Positions 1 through 7,765 are shown, numbered from the stretch's first letter. The stretch: 19,430 nt of DNA from a bacterium (GCA_021784835.1 JAJYHI010000106.1:1-19430), one strand, 5' to 3'. Program-made: numbers and translations. Notes: generated by a model from the sequence alone, not told the origin.

Positions 1-962
1 CCGTCCAAACCGTAACCGTTGTATTGCAGGGAGTTGACGTTATCGGTAACGGACGCCGCAAGGGAATTAAGCTGGTTTATGTAAGACGGCGCTACGTTTT
101 GTTCAAGATTTACGTATGCGCCCAGAGTGCCGCCGGTTACCTGGCTTGTTACGGGCTGGGCGGAGCCGTCGGGGCCTGTCCACATTACGTCTAAGTTTGA
201 AGCATTAGACGGGTCAACTTGAGTAGAAAGATTAAAAGAAGTATCGCTCGATACTAACGGTACATTGCCGAGTGCAATATTTGTTTTTCCGTTATTATTG
301 GTATAATATGAAATATTTACAAGTTTGGAAAGACTGTTTATGGCGTTTGCTTGTTCGTCCTGCAGTTCGTTTGCGTTACTGCCCGCGTTAAGAGCATAAG
401 TAATCTGCTGATTAAGACCTGCAATCTGCGTAGTAAGATTGTTTATTTGAGGAATTAAACCCTGTATCGAATTGTTAGTTGACCCTACCGTATTCATTAT
501 AGTGGTGTAAGCGTTATTTATAGAACCGGTAAGCGACTGGGCATCGGATAATAAAGCCGTTCTCTGCGAAGTATTAGAGGGATTGTTCGCGACGTTCTGA
601 AAATCGTTGAAAAATTGCGAAATTTGGGAACTGAAACCCGAACCCGTCTGGTCGTTGAACAGATTCTGAATCTGGTCCAAACCCTGATATAACGTCGTAT
701 AATAGCTGTTTTGTCCTGTTTCGTTGTTGACTTCCGACTGTACGAAATTATCGGTGCTTCTTTGAACTTGATTGACGTTTACGCCGGTGCCGTATGTATA
801 AGGAGCTCCTACTACCGCCGGAGCTTCGGTTTCTATCGGAGTTTCGCTGTTGTAAAACGGCGTATTGACGTTCGCGACGTTCTGCGAAACCGTGTTCATA
901 GCCGCCGTATTTGCGTTCATTGCCGAGTCTGCAATGTCGAGTATATTATTTACGGTTATCAT
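1..962 (-). CDS. flgK: Flagellar hook-associated protein 1 FlgK (partial, N-terminal ~320 residues)
   Basis: This protein forms the first junction layer between hook and filament outside the cell. The frame stays open from an ATG at 960-962 to the left edge, so only about 320 N-terminal residues are present. The start reads MITVNNILDIADSAMNANTA, followed closely by the rod/hook-family signature NTVSQNVANVNTPFYN. A Gln/Asn/Ser-rich helical part follows, and near the edge come SLAASVTDNVNSLQ and NGYGLDG, matching the conserved FlgK stretch that continues into the variable middle domain. A Shine-Dalgarno GAGGA (971-975) lies 8 bases before the ATG. The gene starts 3 bases after the flgN-like stop, so it is probably co-translated with its putative chaperone. 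FlgL shares the N-terminal motif, but the length to the LDG motif and the position after flgM-flgN favour FlgK. The C-terminal half lies outside the window. Confidence 0.92.
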   Translation of the reverse strand, partial: MITVNNILDIADSAMNANTAAMNTVSQNVANVNTPFYNSETPIETEAPAVVGAPYTYGTGVNVNQVQRSTDNFVQSEVNNETGQNSYYTTLYQGLDQIQNLFNDQTGSGFSSQISQFFNDFQNVANNPSNTSQRTALLSDAQSLTGSINNAYTTIMNTVGSTNNSIQGLIPQINNLTTQIAGLNQQITYALNAGSNANELQDEQANAINSLSKLVNISYYTNNNGKTNIALGNVPLVSSDTSFNLSTQVDPSNASNLDVMWTGPDGSAQPVTSQVTGGTLGAYVNLEQNVAPSYINQLNSLAASVTDNVNSLQYNGYGLD

Positions 963-965
963 TTT

Positions 966-1427
966 TTATATCCTCACGCCGGATTTCATTAAAACGTTCT
1001 TTAAAGGAGAAAACGATGCATTGTTTGAGCCGGATCTGTCGTAAATAGAATTTCTTTTAAAAGCATCCGTAATAAAAGAAATGGTCAGCTGATTATAATT
1101 TATATTTTTTCTGATCAAAGAAGAAAATGCTTCGTTAATCTTGGAAAGTTCGTAAATTTCAGCTTTTATAATTTCTTTAATTTCTTCGGCTCCGTCGTCG
1201 TTTCCTTTTGAAACTTCGTCATCCTGCTTTGATAAAAATATACCGGATTCTTTTATTTTTTCGGTTATTTCCTTTAAAATAGCACCTTTTTTTTCAAATA
1301 AACTTATATTGCTTAAAGGATTAAAACTTGTTTTTAAAACGCTATAGCAATCAGAAAGCTCGCTTTTTAATTTAAGAACGATATCTAAAAGCTCTTCGTA
1401 TTTTTTTAGTTTAATTTCGTTTTTCAT
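966..1427 (-). CDS. flgN: FlgN-like flagellar export chaperone
   Basis: Probably the cytoplasmic chaperone that escorts FlgK and FlgL to the flagellar type III export gate. The 153-residue protein is almost entirely helical and rich in Lys, Glu and Ile. It opens with a LKKYEELLDIVLKLKSEL helix and has an EKKGAILKEITEKIKESG segment that resembles the central part of FlgN-family proteins. The C-terminus (after about residue 125) looks flexible. FlgN proteins diverge strongly, so the call leans on size, helical composition and position between flgM and flgK, its usual place. No Shine-Dalgarno is visible before the ATG (AT-rich leader), and no nearby in-frame alternative Met has one. It is separated from flgM by 65 AT-rich bases and from flgK by 3 bases. 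Confidence 0.65.
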   Translation of the reverse strand: MKNEIKLKKYEELLDIVLKLKSELSDCYSVLKTSFNPLSNISLFEKKGAILKEITEKIKESGIFLSKQDDEVSKGNDDGAEEIKEIIKAEIYELSKINEAFSSLIRKNINYNQLTISFITDAFKRNSIYDRSGSNNASFSPLKNVLMKSGVRI

Positions 1428-1492
1428 AGTTTGAATATATATTAATTTATATTCCGTATTATGCTTAATTTTATATATAAATTACTACGTTA

Positions 1493-1789
1493 TTATTCCC
1501 CGAAAATATTTAGCGAATTAATCAAGCCTTCGGCTATTTTTGAACTGTCCGCATACGTGCCGGAAGCTATTTTTTGAATTATATCGTTAATTTTAGACGG
1601 AGAAGACGTTTCGGAAGAATCTATCTGCCCTCTTAAATTGCTAATGAAAGTTGCGTCTCCGGATATGCTAACTTTATCAGAAGAAGACTGTACTCTGTCC
1701 GAAGAAGAAACGTCTTTTTTCTTCTGAACGTTCCCGTTTTGTATAATCTCGCCGACTACAGGCGTTACGTTTGAAATTTCGATTGCCAT
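1493..1789 (-). CDS. flgM: Anti-sigma-28 factor FlgM
   Basis: FlgM binds and inhibits the flagellar sigma factor FliA until the hook-basal body is complete and FlgM is exported. At 98 residues the length fits the family. The N-terminal half is low-complexity and Ser/Lys-rich, as expected of the disordered exported part. DKVSIS at about residues 38-43 begins the conserved region, and SPSKINDIIQKIASGTY to the C-terminus (63-95) matches the helical sigma-binding part, including the typical 'I..I...I..G.Y..d...iA..ll' spacing. An AAGAAGG ribosome site lies 9-10 bases upstream of the ATG. A sigma-28-like promoter precedes the gene (1839-1866), giving the feedback arrangement known in enterics. Its target FliA is encoded at the other end of the window (18640-19350). 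Confidence 0.9.
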   Translation of the reverse strand: MAIEISNVTPVVGEIIQNGNVQKKKDVSSSDRVQSSSDKVSISGDATFISNLRGQIDSSETSSPSKINDIIQKIASGTYADSSKIAEGLINSLNIFGE

Positions 1790-1838
1790 AATTATATACC
1801 TTCTTAAAATTTAAGATATTTTACTTTCTTGTATATAA

Positions 1839-1866
1839 CAATCGACATTTTCAAACCGTAACTTTA
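1839..1866 (-). promoter_or_regulatory. Candidate sigma-28 (FliA) promoter of flgM
   Basis: Read on the minus strand, TAAAGTTA (1859-1866), a 12-base spacer and GTCGATTG (1839-1846) resemble the FliA consensus TAAAGTTT-N11-GCCGATAA: 7 of 8 at -35 and 5 of 8 at -10, with the CGAT core intact. It ends about 50 bases before the flgM start, and flgM commonly has its own class 3 promoter in other bacteria. The -10 is imperfect and the region is AT-rich, so this is a good candidate only. Confidence 0.55.
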
Positions 1867-1972
1867 ATTTTGCCTCCTATAATATATATAGTAATAAGTT
1901 AAATAAATTATGTTATCTGGTTCTATGCTTTTTGATAATAAATTAATTTATACATTTTAATTTTATATATTT

Positions 1973-3046
1973 TTATATAACTTTTATTTCGGCGGAAAGC
2001 GCTCCCGCGGCTTTTATAGATTCCAGCATTGAAATAATACTTGAGGTAGAAGCCCCTACCGCATTAAGAGCTTTTACAAGATTAGCAACGGTTAAGCCTT
2101 TCTTTAAATAAAAAGCGTTTGGCGTTCTTTTCCCGTTTATTTTAAGCGTAATATTCCTGTTTGATACGGCAACCGGATTTATTTTTATATTGCCGCCCAT
2201 AACTACCGTTCCAGACCTTTCGTCAATAACTATGATTGCTTTAGAATGAGTTTTTACGTTTATAGCGTTAACGACGGATACAAACTGAGATACGTTTCCT
2301 GAATAAGAAACCGGAACTGCGACTTCTACGCTTGCGGAATTTAAAGGCTTTGCGGTTCCTTTTCCAATTTTTGCGTTTATGGCGGCGGCTATTCTCGAAG
2401 AATTGGTAAAACTTGGGTTTTTAAGAATAAGCCTGACGGTTTTAAAAGTATTTAAGCCGATAGAAACTCCCTTTTCTACTATTCCGCCGTTATCTATAAT
2501 GCCTGCAGTTTGAAAATTCTGCGATACAGGAACGTAACCCGGAAGAGGCATCACGTTTTGAGCCGCAACGCTTCCGCCGGTCGAAATAGAGCCTTGCGCA
2601 AGGGCGTAAACTTTTCCGTTCGGACCTTTAAGCGGCGTCATAAGCAAAACCCCTCCTTCTATGCTTTCCGCATTGCCGATGGCGCTGACGGTAACGTTTA
2701 TCTTTTCGCCTGGAACGGCAAAAGGCGGAAGTTCGGCCGTTACCATGACGGCGGCTGTATCCCTTATTTCATAAAGAGAAGCCTCGTTAGTATTAATGCC
2801 GAGTTTAGACAGCATGGTAACTATTGACTGCTGGGTAACGTTAACGCCCCACTGGTCGCCGGTGCCGTCAAGACCTGTAACTAAACCGTAGCCTACTATA
2901 GGATTGCTCATCGCTCCGTAAACGGAAGTAACGTTGCCTATTGTAGCGGCGTAAGAAGAATTAGGAGCAAAAAAGATATCTGCCGTTAAGCCCAAAAAAA
3001 GCAAGAACAGGAAAGCTAAGGGTATTAACAATATTTTTTTATTCAT
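1973..3046 (-). CDS. flgI: Flagellar P-ring protein FlgI
   Basis: FlgI assembles in the periplasm into the P-ring, the bushing around the distal rod at the peptidoglycan layer. The 357-residue length fits the family. A signal peptide is visible: MNKK, a hydrophobic core (about residues 5-21) and a likely cleavage after SYA (about residue 33). The mature start is followed by the FlgI signature NPIVGYGLVTGLDGTGDQ (about residues 48-65). Further family motifs include LPPFAVPGEKINVTVSAIGNA and IVIDERSGTVVMGGNIKI. A GGAGG ribosome site lies about 13 bases before the ATG. It follows flgH after 156 AT-rich bases with no recognisable gene. The usual downstream partner flgJ is absent; flgM follows instead. 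Confidence 0.96.
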   Translation of the reverse strand: MNKKILLIPLAFLFLLFLGLTADIFFAPNSSYAATIGNVTSVYGAMSNPIVGYGLVTGLDGTGDQWGVNVTQQSIVTMLSKLGINTNEASLYEIRDTAAVMVTAELPPFAVPGEKINVTVSAIGNAESIEGGVLLMTPLKGPNGKVYALAQGSISTGGSVAAQNVMPLPGYVPVSQNFQTAGIIDNGGIVEKGVSIGLNTFKTVRLILKNPSFTNSSRIAAAINAKIGKGTAKPLNSASVEVAVPVSYSGNVSQFVSVVNAINVKTHSKAIIVIDERSGTVVMGGNIKINPVAVSNRNITLKINGKRTPNAFYLKKGLTVANLVKALNAVGASTSSIISMLESIKAAGALSAEIKVI

Positions 3047-3202
3047 TTATTATTGCAGCCTCCAAATATTATTGCTATATATAATATATCTTATATTTTA
3101 TTTATATAATCCAAATATATTATCCAAACCTTTATTTTGCAAATACTATTTATACTATTTATTTTTAAGAATTTAGCCGTTGCTCGCCAATCCTTATTCT
3201 CT

Positions 3203-3922
3203 TTAGAACGGCCAGATATCCTGCATAATTTTATACAGCCAGTTCGGACTCTGCGAACTGTTGACGTATCCTCTGCCGTTTATCCATATTCTTTCGTCTG
3301 CAAGCTGGGTAGACAGGACCGTGTTTGCCGGCGATATGTCTATAGGACGGGCAATGCCTTTAATTAATAGAAATCTTGTTTCTCCGTTCACCGATACTTC
3401 CCTTTCGCCTTTAAGTTCTACGTCGCCGTTTGGGAACACTTTTACCACCTGAGCCTGAATCGTCGAATTTATCTGTCCTGATTCCGCTACTCCGCCGCCG
3501 CCGTTAAAAGTTTCGTCGTTAGAACCTTCATAACCGGTAGGTTTAGAAGTAGAAAGCGTGCCGAAAGCAAACTCTCCGGTACCCGTCGAATTATGCGAAA
3601 GAGACGTCCCTGAGGAATCCGAAACCTGCGTCTGGTCGTCAACTATAATAGTTACGGTATCGTTCAGCCTAAAAGCGACGTTATCGGCATAAAGATTAGT
3701 TCCGCTTCCCGAACCTGTCCAGAGAGAACCGAGAACCGGCTTAGACTGCAGTCCTCCATTTTTTGCCGTAGGTTTTACATACGTAGGAGGAATCATAGAC
3801 TTGGGAGGATTAACTCCGCAGCCGGTAAGCATTAGCGGCAATAAACCCGCAAAAAATAAAGTTAATACCAAAAATATTTTTACTTTTGATTTATATTTTA
3901 TTTGCCTTTTTTTAATATTCAT
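3203..3922 (-). CDS. flgH: Flagellar L-ring lipoprotein FlgH
   Basis: FlgH is an outer-membrane lipoprotein that forms the L-ring. The 239-residue protein starts with a basic, hydrophobic signal and a lipobox LTGC, giving lipidated Cys35. Family motifs follow: SLWTGSGSGTNLYADNVAFRLNDTVTI (split here only by reading), QVVKVFPNGDVELKGEREV, then the C-terminal IARPIDISPANTVLSTQLAD and an aromatic end. An excellent GGAGG site lies 8 bases before the ATG, inside the end of flgA. The flgA stop codon directly abuts the flgH start (GTAA-ATG), so translation is probably coupled. Confidence 0.96.
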   Translation of the reverse strand: MNIKKRQIKYKSKVKIFLVLTLFFAGLLPLMLTGCGVNPPKSMIPPTYVKPTAKNGGLQSKPVLGSLWTGSGSGTNLYADNVAFRLNDTVTIIVDDQTQVSDSSGTSLSHNSTGTGEFAFGTLSTSKPTGYEGSNDETFNGGGGVAESGQINSTIQAQVVKVFPNGDVELKGEREVSVNGETRFLLIKGIARPIDISPANTVLSTQLADERIWINGRGYVNSSQSPNWLYKIMQDIWPF

Positions 3923-4681
3923 TTACCTTACCTCCGCAGTTTTAGGCGATTTTACCATACATTCCACTATTTCTCCCGATTCCAAATTTTTTACCCTTAT
4001 TTTTGAATTTAAAGCGCCGGATTGCAGAGCCATGCCTTTTGTTTTTAAAATTAATCCGTTTTCGTCGTAAATTATATTTACCCTGTCGCCGAAGTTTATT
4101 ATCCTGCGCCTTTCGGTATTTGCATTATTTAAAGCCGACCCTTCGGCAATAAAAAACTTGGCTTCCCTTCCTGCCGCTTTTTTAACGTTTAAAAAATATC
4201 CGTCGTTTAAACTCGGAATATTTTTATAAGATATTTTTATCTCGCCGCTTTTTATAATCTGAAATTTTCCGATAGTCTCGGATGCAACGGCGACGGGAGC
4301 ATAAATAGACGTTTTAAAAGTAGCGGCATCCAAACCCTGCATCTCGCCGTTTTTTTCGTTTATAATTTTTATTAAAGCCGTATGATATCCGGAATATCCG
4401 GTATCGGCAATATTTATTCTTAAATTTTTTAAATTAAAATTTTTATAAGGCATATTGAAATGAAAATTACCGAAGTGAAAATACTTTTTAAATTTTAAAG
4501 GAACTTTTTTTAAGTAAGCTTTTATTATTAAACGTTTTAGTAAAATATCGCTGCTCTTATTGCCGATGACGGTTGTACCCGAATAAGCCGCCTCCGCATT
4601 TTTAATGTTAAATCCGCCGTCCGATAAAACAACTGCCGCGATTAATATCGTTAATGCAAAAATTAATTTCATTCTATCCAT
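3923..4681 (-). CDS. flgA: Flagella basal-body P-ring formation protein FlgA
   Basis: FlgA is a periplasmic chaperone for P-ring (FlgI) assembly. The 252-residue protein has a signal peptide (MDRMKLIFALTILIAAVVL, cleavage probably near AEA at about residue 31). The middle is divergent. The C-terminal part has the SAF/FlgA pattern: GDRVNIIYDENGLILKTKG, ALQSGALNSKIRVKNLESG and a terminal hydrophobic strand. Gene order flgG-flgA-flgH-flgI supports the call. The start is uncertain: neither Met1 nor Met4 has a clear Shine-Dalgarno, but both leave the signal peptide intact. Confidence 0.85.
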   Translation of the reverse strand: MDRMKLIFALTILIAAVVLSDGGFNIKNAEAAYSGTTVIGNKSSDILLKRLIIKAYLKKVPLKFKKYFHFGNFHFNMPYKNFNLKNLRINIADTGYSGYHTALIKIINEKNGEMQGLDAATFKTSIYAPVAVASETIGKFQIIKSGEIKISYKNIPSLNDGYFLNVKKAAGREAKFFIAEGSALNNANTERRRIINFGDRVNIIYDENGLILKTKGMALQSGALNSKIRVKNLESGEIVECMVKSPKTAEVR

Positions 4682-4796
4682 CTGTTTATTTTTATTATCT
4701 TATTACCTTAGTTATCATATATTATCTGCCTTTATATTTTATTTAACATATTAGTTTAATTTATTTATAATAACTGCATTAATTTATTAAAATTTA

Positions 4797-5582
4797 TTAA
4801 GGTATTAAACCGCTCATAGTCTGAAGCATCTGATTTGCGGTCGTAATAGCCTTTGAATCTATGGTATAAGCATTTTGAGCCGTAATCATGTCAACCATCT
4901 GCCCTACAAGATTTACGTTAGACATTTCCAAAAACCCCTGCTGGAGCGTTCCAAGCCCGTTTTGATTTGGCGTGCCGACCTGCGGAACGCCTGAAGCCGA
5001 AGTTTGAAGATAAAGATTGCTGCCTATGCTGTTAAGTCCCGCCGGATTAATAAAATTTGCAAGACTGATAGTTCCGATTTGCGCAGGATTAGTCTGTCCG
5101 GATATTACCGCCGTAACCGTTCCGTTTTCGGAAATAGTTACCGACGTGGCGTTAGGCGGTATTGTAATACTTGGAACCAGAGGATATCCGTTGGCATCTA
5201 CTAACTGTCCCTGCGAATTAGTATCAAAAGTTCCGTCTCTTGTATATGCCGTTTCGCCGTCTGGCATCTGCACCTGAAAAAAACCCTGACCCGAAATTGC
5301 AATATCTAAGGGATTCGAGGTCTGCTGAAGATCGCCCTGCGTAAACTCTTTTTCTATAGAAGACACTTTTGAACCGAGACCTATCTGAATTCCCGTAGGA
5401 GACTGGGTATATTCCGAAGAATAAGCTCCGGGAGACTTAATAGTCTGGTAAAAAAGGTCTTCGAAATTGACCCTCGATTCTTTAAAACCGGTGGTATTGG
5501 TATTTGCAAGATTATTTGCTATGTTGTCAATTTCTATCTGCTGTCCTTCCATTCCGGTAGCCGCCGTCCATAAAGCTCTCAT
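4797..5582 (-). CDS. flgG: Flagellar distal rod protein FlgG
   Basis: FlgG subunits form the distal rod that crosses the periplasm. The 261 residues match the family length. The N-terminus MRALWTAATGMEGQQ is diagnostic, followed by the rod/hook signature IDNIANNLANTNTTGFKESR and then NFEDLFYQTI. The middle holds GLGSKVSSIEKEFTQGDLQQT and LDIAISGQGFFQV. The C-terminus EMSNVNLVGQMVDMITAQNA ends in LQTMSGLIP. A GGAGG site lies 12 bases before the ATG. The gene lies 73 bases downstream of flgF and is presumably read from the same sigma-54 promoter. Confidence 0.97.
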   Translation of the reverse strand: MRALWTAATGMEGQQIEIDNIANNLANTNTTGFKESRVNFEDLFYQTIKSPGAYSSEYTQSPTGIQIGLGSKVSSIEKEFTQGDLQQTSNPLDIAISGQGFFQVQMPDGETAYTRDGTFDTNSQGQLVDANGYPLVPSITIPPNATSVTISENGTVTAVISGQTNPAQIGTISLANFINPAGLNSIGSNLYLQTSASGVPQVGTPNQNGLGTLQQGFLEMSNVNLVGQMVDMITAQNAYTIDSKAITTANQMLQTMSGLIP

Positions 5583-5655
5583 CTAATGAATAACCTCCGT
5601 AATTATATAATTAATCTATATTAATAAATATATTATTTATTATAAATTTTTTAAT

Positions 5656-6432
5656 TTATACCGCCGCTCCGACTGTGTTAATCGCAGTATTATCTACCGT
5701 AGAATATGATTTTAACGCCTGCATCATATTGTTATACGTTTCCGAAATATTTATCATCTGCACCATGCCTTTGATTTCGTTTACGTTGGATTCTTCTATA
5801 TATCCTTGAAGTATATCCGGATTTTGATTTTCGACGGGAGCGCCGGAACTTTTAGTTTCTGAAAACAGTGTGTTTCCGTATTTAGATAAGTATTGCGGGT
5901 TTTTAAAATTAGCAATTAATATCGTACCGGAATACATTTCGTTGCCGGTTTGCGGATCGGTAAGACTTATTTCGCCCGAACCGCCGATAGTTACGTCCGA
6001 ACTTCTTTCGTTAAGAAAGATAGGTTTTTTAAACGTGCTTAAAACCGGATACCCTTCCTGAGTCACAAGCTCTCCCGCCTGATTAAGCGAAAATACGCCG
6101 TTTCTAGTATATTTAACGCCTGTCGGAGTTGAAACTACGAAATATCCGCTGCCTTTAATGGCAAGATCAAGCCTGTTGCCCGTTTTTTTTAATGCACCCT
6201 GGGACATATTGTTATAAGTATTTAAAACAATAGGATACGCTTTATCGACAAGCGGTTTATTTTCGCCGGATTCGTTTGCGTTTATGGCTTTTTGCGATAA
6301 AAATTCGGCGAAATTAACGTTCGTGCTTTTATAACCCGCCGTATTTACGTTTGCAAGATTATTGGTAACGGCAGAAAGTTGTCTTTCTACCGCCAATATT
6401 CCGCTCAATGTTATATAAGAACCGCCGTTCAT
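5656..6432 (-). CDS. flgF: Flagellar proximal rod protein FlgF
   Basis: FlgF is a rod subunit that in flagellar models joins the proximal rod to FlgG. At 258 residues it is close to FlgG in length and has the same architecture: N-terminal TNNLANVNTAGYKSTNVNFA, middle LDLAIKGSGYFVV and TRNGVFSLNQAGELVTQEGY, C-terminal EESNVNEIKGMVQMINISE. It lacks the MRALWTAATGM start of FlgG and is the first of the pair, hence FlgF. An AAGGAGT ribosome site lies about 12 bases upstream. It is the first gene of the rod/ring operon, with a strong sigma-54-type promoter about 85 bases before its ATG. Confidence 0.94.
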   Translation of the reverse strand: MNGGSYITLSGILAVERQLSAVTNNLANVNTAGYKSTNVNFAEFLSQKAINANESGENKPLVDKAYPIVLNTYNNMSQGALKKTGNRLDLAIKGSGYFVVSTPTGVKYTRNGVFSLNQAGELVTQEGYPVLSTFKKPIFLNERSSDVTIGGSGEISLTDPQTGNEMYSGTILIANFKNPQYLSKYGNTLFSETKSSGAPVENQNPDILQGYIEESNVNEIKGMVQMINISETYNNMMQALKSYSTVDNTAINTVGAAV

Positions 6433-6516
6433 TTTTTTTTAAGACTCCTTGTAACTTCAATAATTGCGATAATTAAAATATTTTATAAAGCATACTTGAA
6501 TAATATATATAATTTT

Positions 6517-6533
6517 ATGCAATAAACATGCCA
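6517..6533 (-). promoter_or_regulatory. Sigma-54 (RpoN) -24/-12 promoter of the flgF operon
   Basis: On the minus strand the sequence reads TGGCAT-GTTTA-TTGCAT. The invariant GG (-24) and GC (-12) have the required 10 bases between them, and all bases match the TGGCAC-N5-TTGCA consensus except the last base of the -24 hexamer. The predicted transcript start, near 6507, gives a leader of about 75 bases before flgF. Use of sigma-54 for rod/hook genes is well known in many flagellated Gram-negatives. I could not identify activator sites upstream. Confidence 0.85.
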
Positions 6534-6633
6534 TAAAAAAAGGAAAAAATTTCCCAAAATAGTTTAATTTCCAGTAAACGCAGGCAGGAGTAGGTAAATA
6601 AATAAATCTGACACCTTTAAAAAAAAATTGTTA

Positions 6634-6663
6634 TTGATATAGCGGGCGGGAATGATATACAAT
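6634..6663 (+). promoter_or_regulatory. Candidate housekeeping promoter of the DsrE-like gene
   Basis: TTGATA (6634-6639) is followed 16 bases later by TATACA (6656-6661), or 18 bases later by TACAAT (6658-6663). The -10 ends only 4-6 bases before the ATG at 6668, so a transcript from it would be leaderless or nearly so. Consistent with this, the gene has no Shine-Dalgarno. The rest of the 6433-6667 intergenic region holds the opposite-facing sigma-54 promoter and AT-rich sequence. Confidence 0.35.
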
Positions 6664-6667
6664 ATTA

Positions 6668-7006
6668 ATGAATATTATGGATAAAAATAAACTTGCGATA
6701 ATAATTTCAGAAGACAAGTATTTAGATAATATTGCCGGATTGATAAAAGCGGCGGCGAAAAAGGACGGCGATATATCAGTATCTATTTTTATTACCGATA
6801 AAGGCGTTTTTTTGACTGAAAATAAGGAATTTATTTCCCTTTTAAAAGAACTGAACGATATCATAGACAACGTTTCCGTTTGCGAACACTCCTGCAACAT
6901 AAACGGCGTAGTTTTTCGCGATGAAATTTTTAACTATTCTTCGCAGTTTGAAAATGCAAAAATTATCGACGAACTTAAAGAAAACGACAGAGCATTGCTA
7001 TTCTAA
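6668..7006 (+). CDS. Small DsrE/DsrF-like protein
   Basis: A 112-residue soluble protein that looks like the DsrE/DsrF/TusD fold, whose members handle sulfur relay or have unknown roles. It shows an initial strand LAIIISEDKY, then a helix (about residues 19-31), a second strand ISVSIFITDKGVFL, a helix (about 53-66), VSVCEHSCNINGV with two cysteines (C72 and C76), and an end ENDRALLF that resembles the terminal 'DRV..F' of the family. This pattern supports the fold but not a specific function. No ribosome site is visible before the ATG at 6668 or before the second Met at 6677. It is transcribed away from the flgF operon and is followed after 39 bases by the PilZ gene. Its link to motility is unclear. 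Confidence 0.6.
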   Translation: MNIMDKNKLAIIISEDKYLDNIAGLIKAAAKKDGDISVSIFITDKGVFLTENKEFISLLKELNDIIDNVSVCEHSCNINGVVFRDEIFNYSSQFENAKIIDELKENDRALLF

Positions 7007-7045
7007 TATAATATAAATTTTATTTTTTATTTCTGTTCTCAAAAC

Positions 7046-7765
7046 ATGTTCGATATAAAAAAATTAAAAGAAAATCCGGATATTAATATATATTCAAAAA
7101 AGCAGGAAATACACTCTATACTCAAGGGTTTTGCCAATCAAAAAAAACCCGTTATTATTTATCCGGTTCCTTTTAACGACGAATACACGACAAGTATTCT
7201 TAAAGTAAAAGACGACACTATAACCGTAGATTCGCTTATTCCAAAGTCCGGAAATTTAAAAATGGCGGAGTCGTCTTATTTAAAAATAGCTTTTAAGTTT
7301 TCCAATAACGACCATTTTTTTCTGTCTAAACTTTATAATTACGAAAAAGACGGGGATTATTTCGTATTCGATATTTACAAGCCGATTGAAATATTATCTT
7401 TAGAAAAAAGAAAATTTTTCAGGATAGAACCCTCCATTAGCGAACCGGTTATCATATCTTTTTTTTATAACAATAAATATATAGAAACCCGGCTTTACGA
7501 CCTTTCGGGCGAAGGTTTTTCTTTTTTATTGGATTTTCCTTTAGAAAAATATACTGTGCTTGAAAACGTTAAGATTAAGTTTCCGCTCGGACTTCCGGAA
7601 GTTACTCTGCGGCTTGAAATAATGTCTAACGTCAGGCTGGATAATTTAAAATATAAAACCGGCGCTAAAGCTATAAATATAAAACCGGCACAGCAGGATA
7701 TACTGTTTAACTATATTTTTAAAAGGCAGAGAGAGATAGTAGCCGCAATGAAAGGAACAGTTTAG
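7046..7765 (+). CDS. YcgR-like PilZ-domain c-di-GMP receptor
   Basis: A 239-residue cytoplasmic protein. Residues ~30-115 form a beta-rich YcgR/PilZN-type N-terminal domain, and residues ~119-232 a PilZ domain. Both ligand motifs are intact: RxxxR at R122-KFF-R126 and DxSxxG at D152-L-S-G-E-G157, so c-di-GMP binding is likely. In enteric bacteria YcgR slows the flagellar motor when c-di-GMP is high; placement among flagellar genes fits such a brake, but that role is inferred. No Shine-Dalgarno precedes the ATG, and the next in-frame Met (73) would cut into the first domain. The 3' end overlaps the convergent FlhB-like gene by 4 bases, leaving no room for a terminator between them. Confidence 0.85.
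   Translation: MFDIKKLKENPDINIYSKKQEIHSILKGFANQKKPVIIYPVPFNDEYTTSILKVKDDTITVDSLIPKSGNLKMAESSYLKIAFKFSNNDHFFLSKLYNYEKDGDYFVFDIYKPIEILSLEKRKFFRIEPSISEPVIISFFYNNKYIETRLYDLSGEGFSFLLDFPLEKYTVLENVKIKFPLGLPEVTLRLEIMSNVRLDNLKYKTGAKAINIKPAQQDILFNYIFKRQREIVAAMKGTV

Noticed and set aside
711..992. 93-residue plus-strand frame opposite flgK
   Set aside because: Shadow of the flgK frame; no support.
1800..1880. Possible leader peptide after an isolated AGGAGG upstream of flgM
   Set aside because: The nearest ATG is about 24 bases from the AGGAGG, too far, and closer frames use rare starts and end after a few codons.
6535..6560. Terminator-like GGAAA/TTTCC inverted repeat
   Set aside because: Only a 5-base weak stem in an A-rich stretch directly behind the sigma-54 promoter; no convincing terminator.
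6651..6685. Alternative 10-codon frame from an upstream ATG after GGGCGGG
   Set aside because: Ends after 10 codons and is out of frame with the DsrE-like gene; probably chance.
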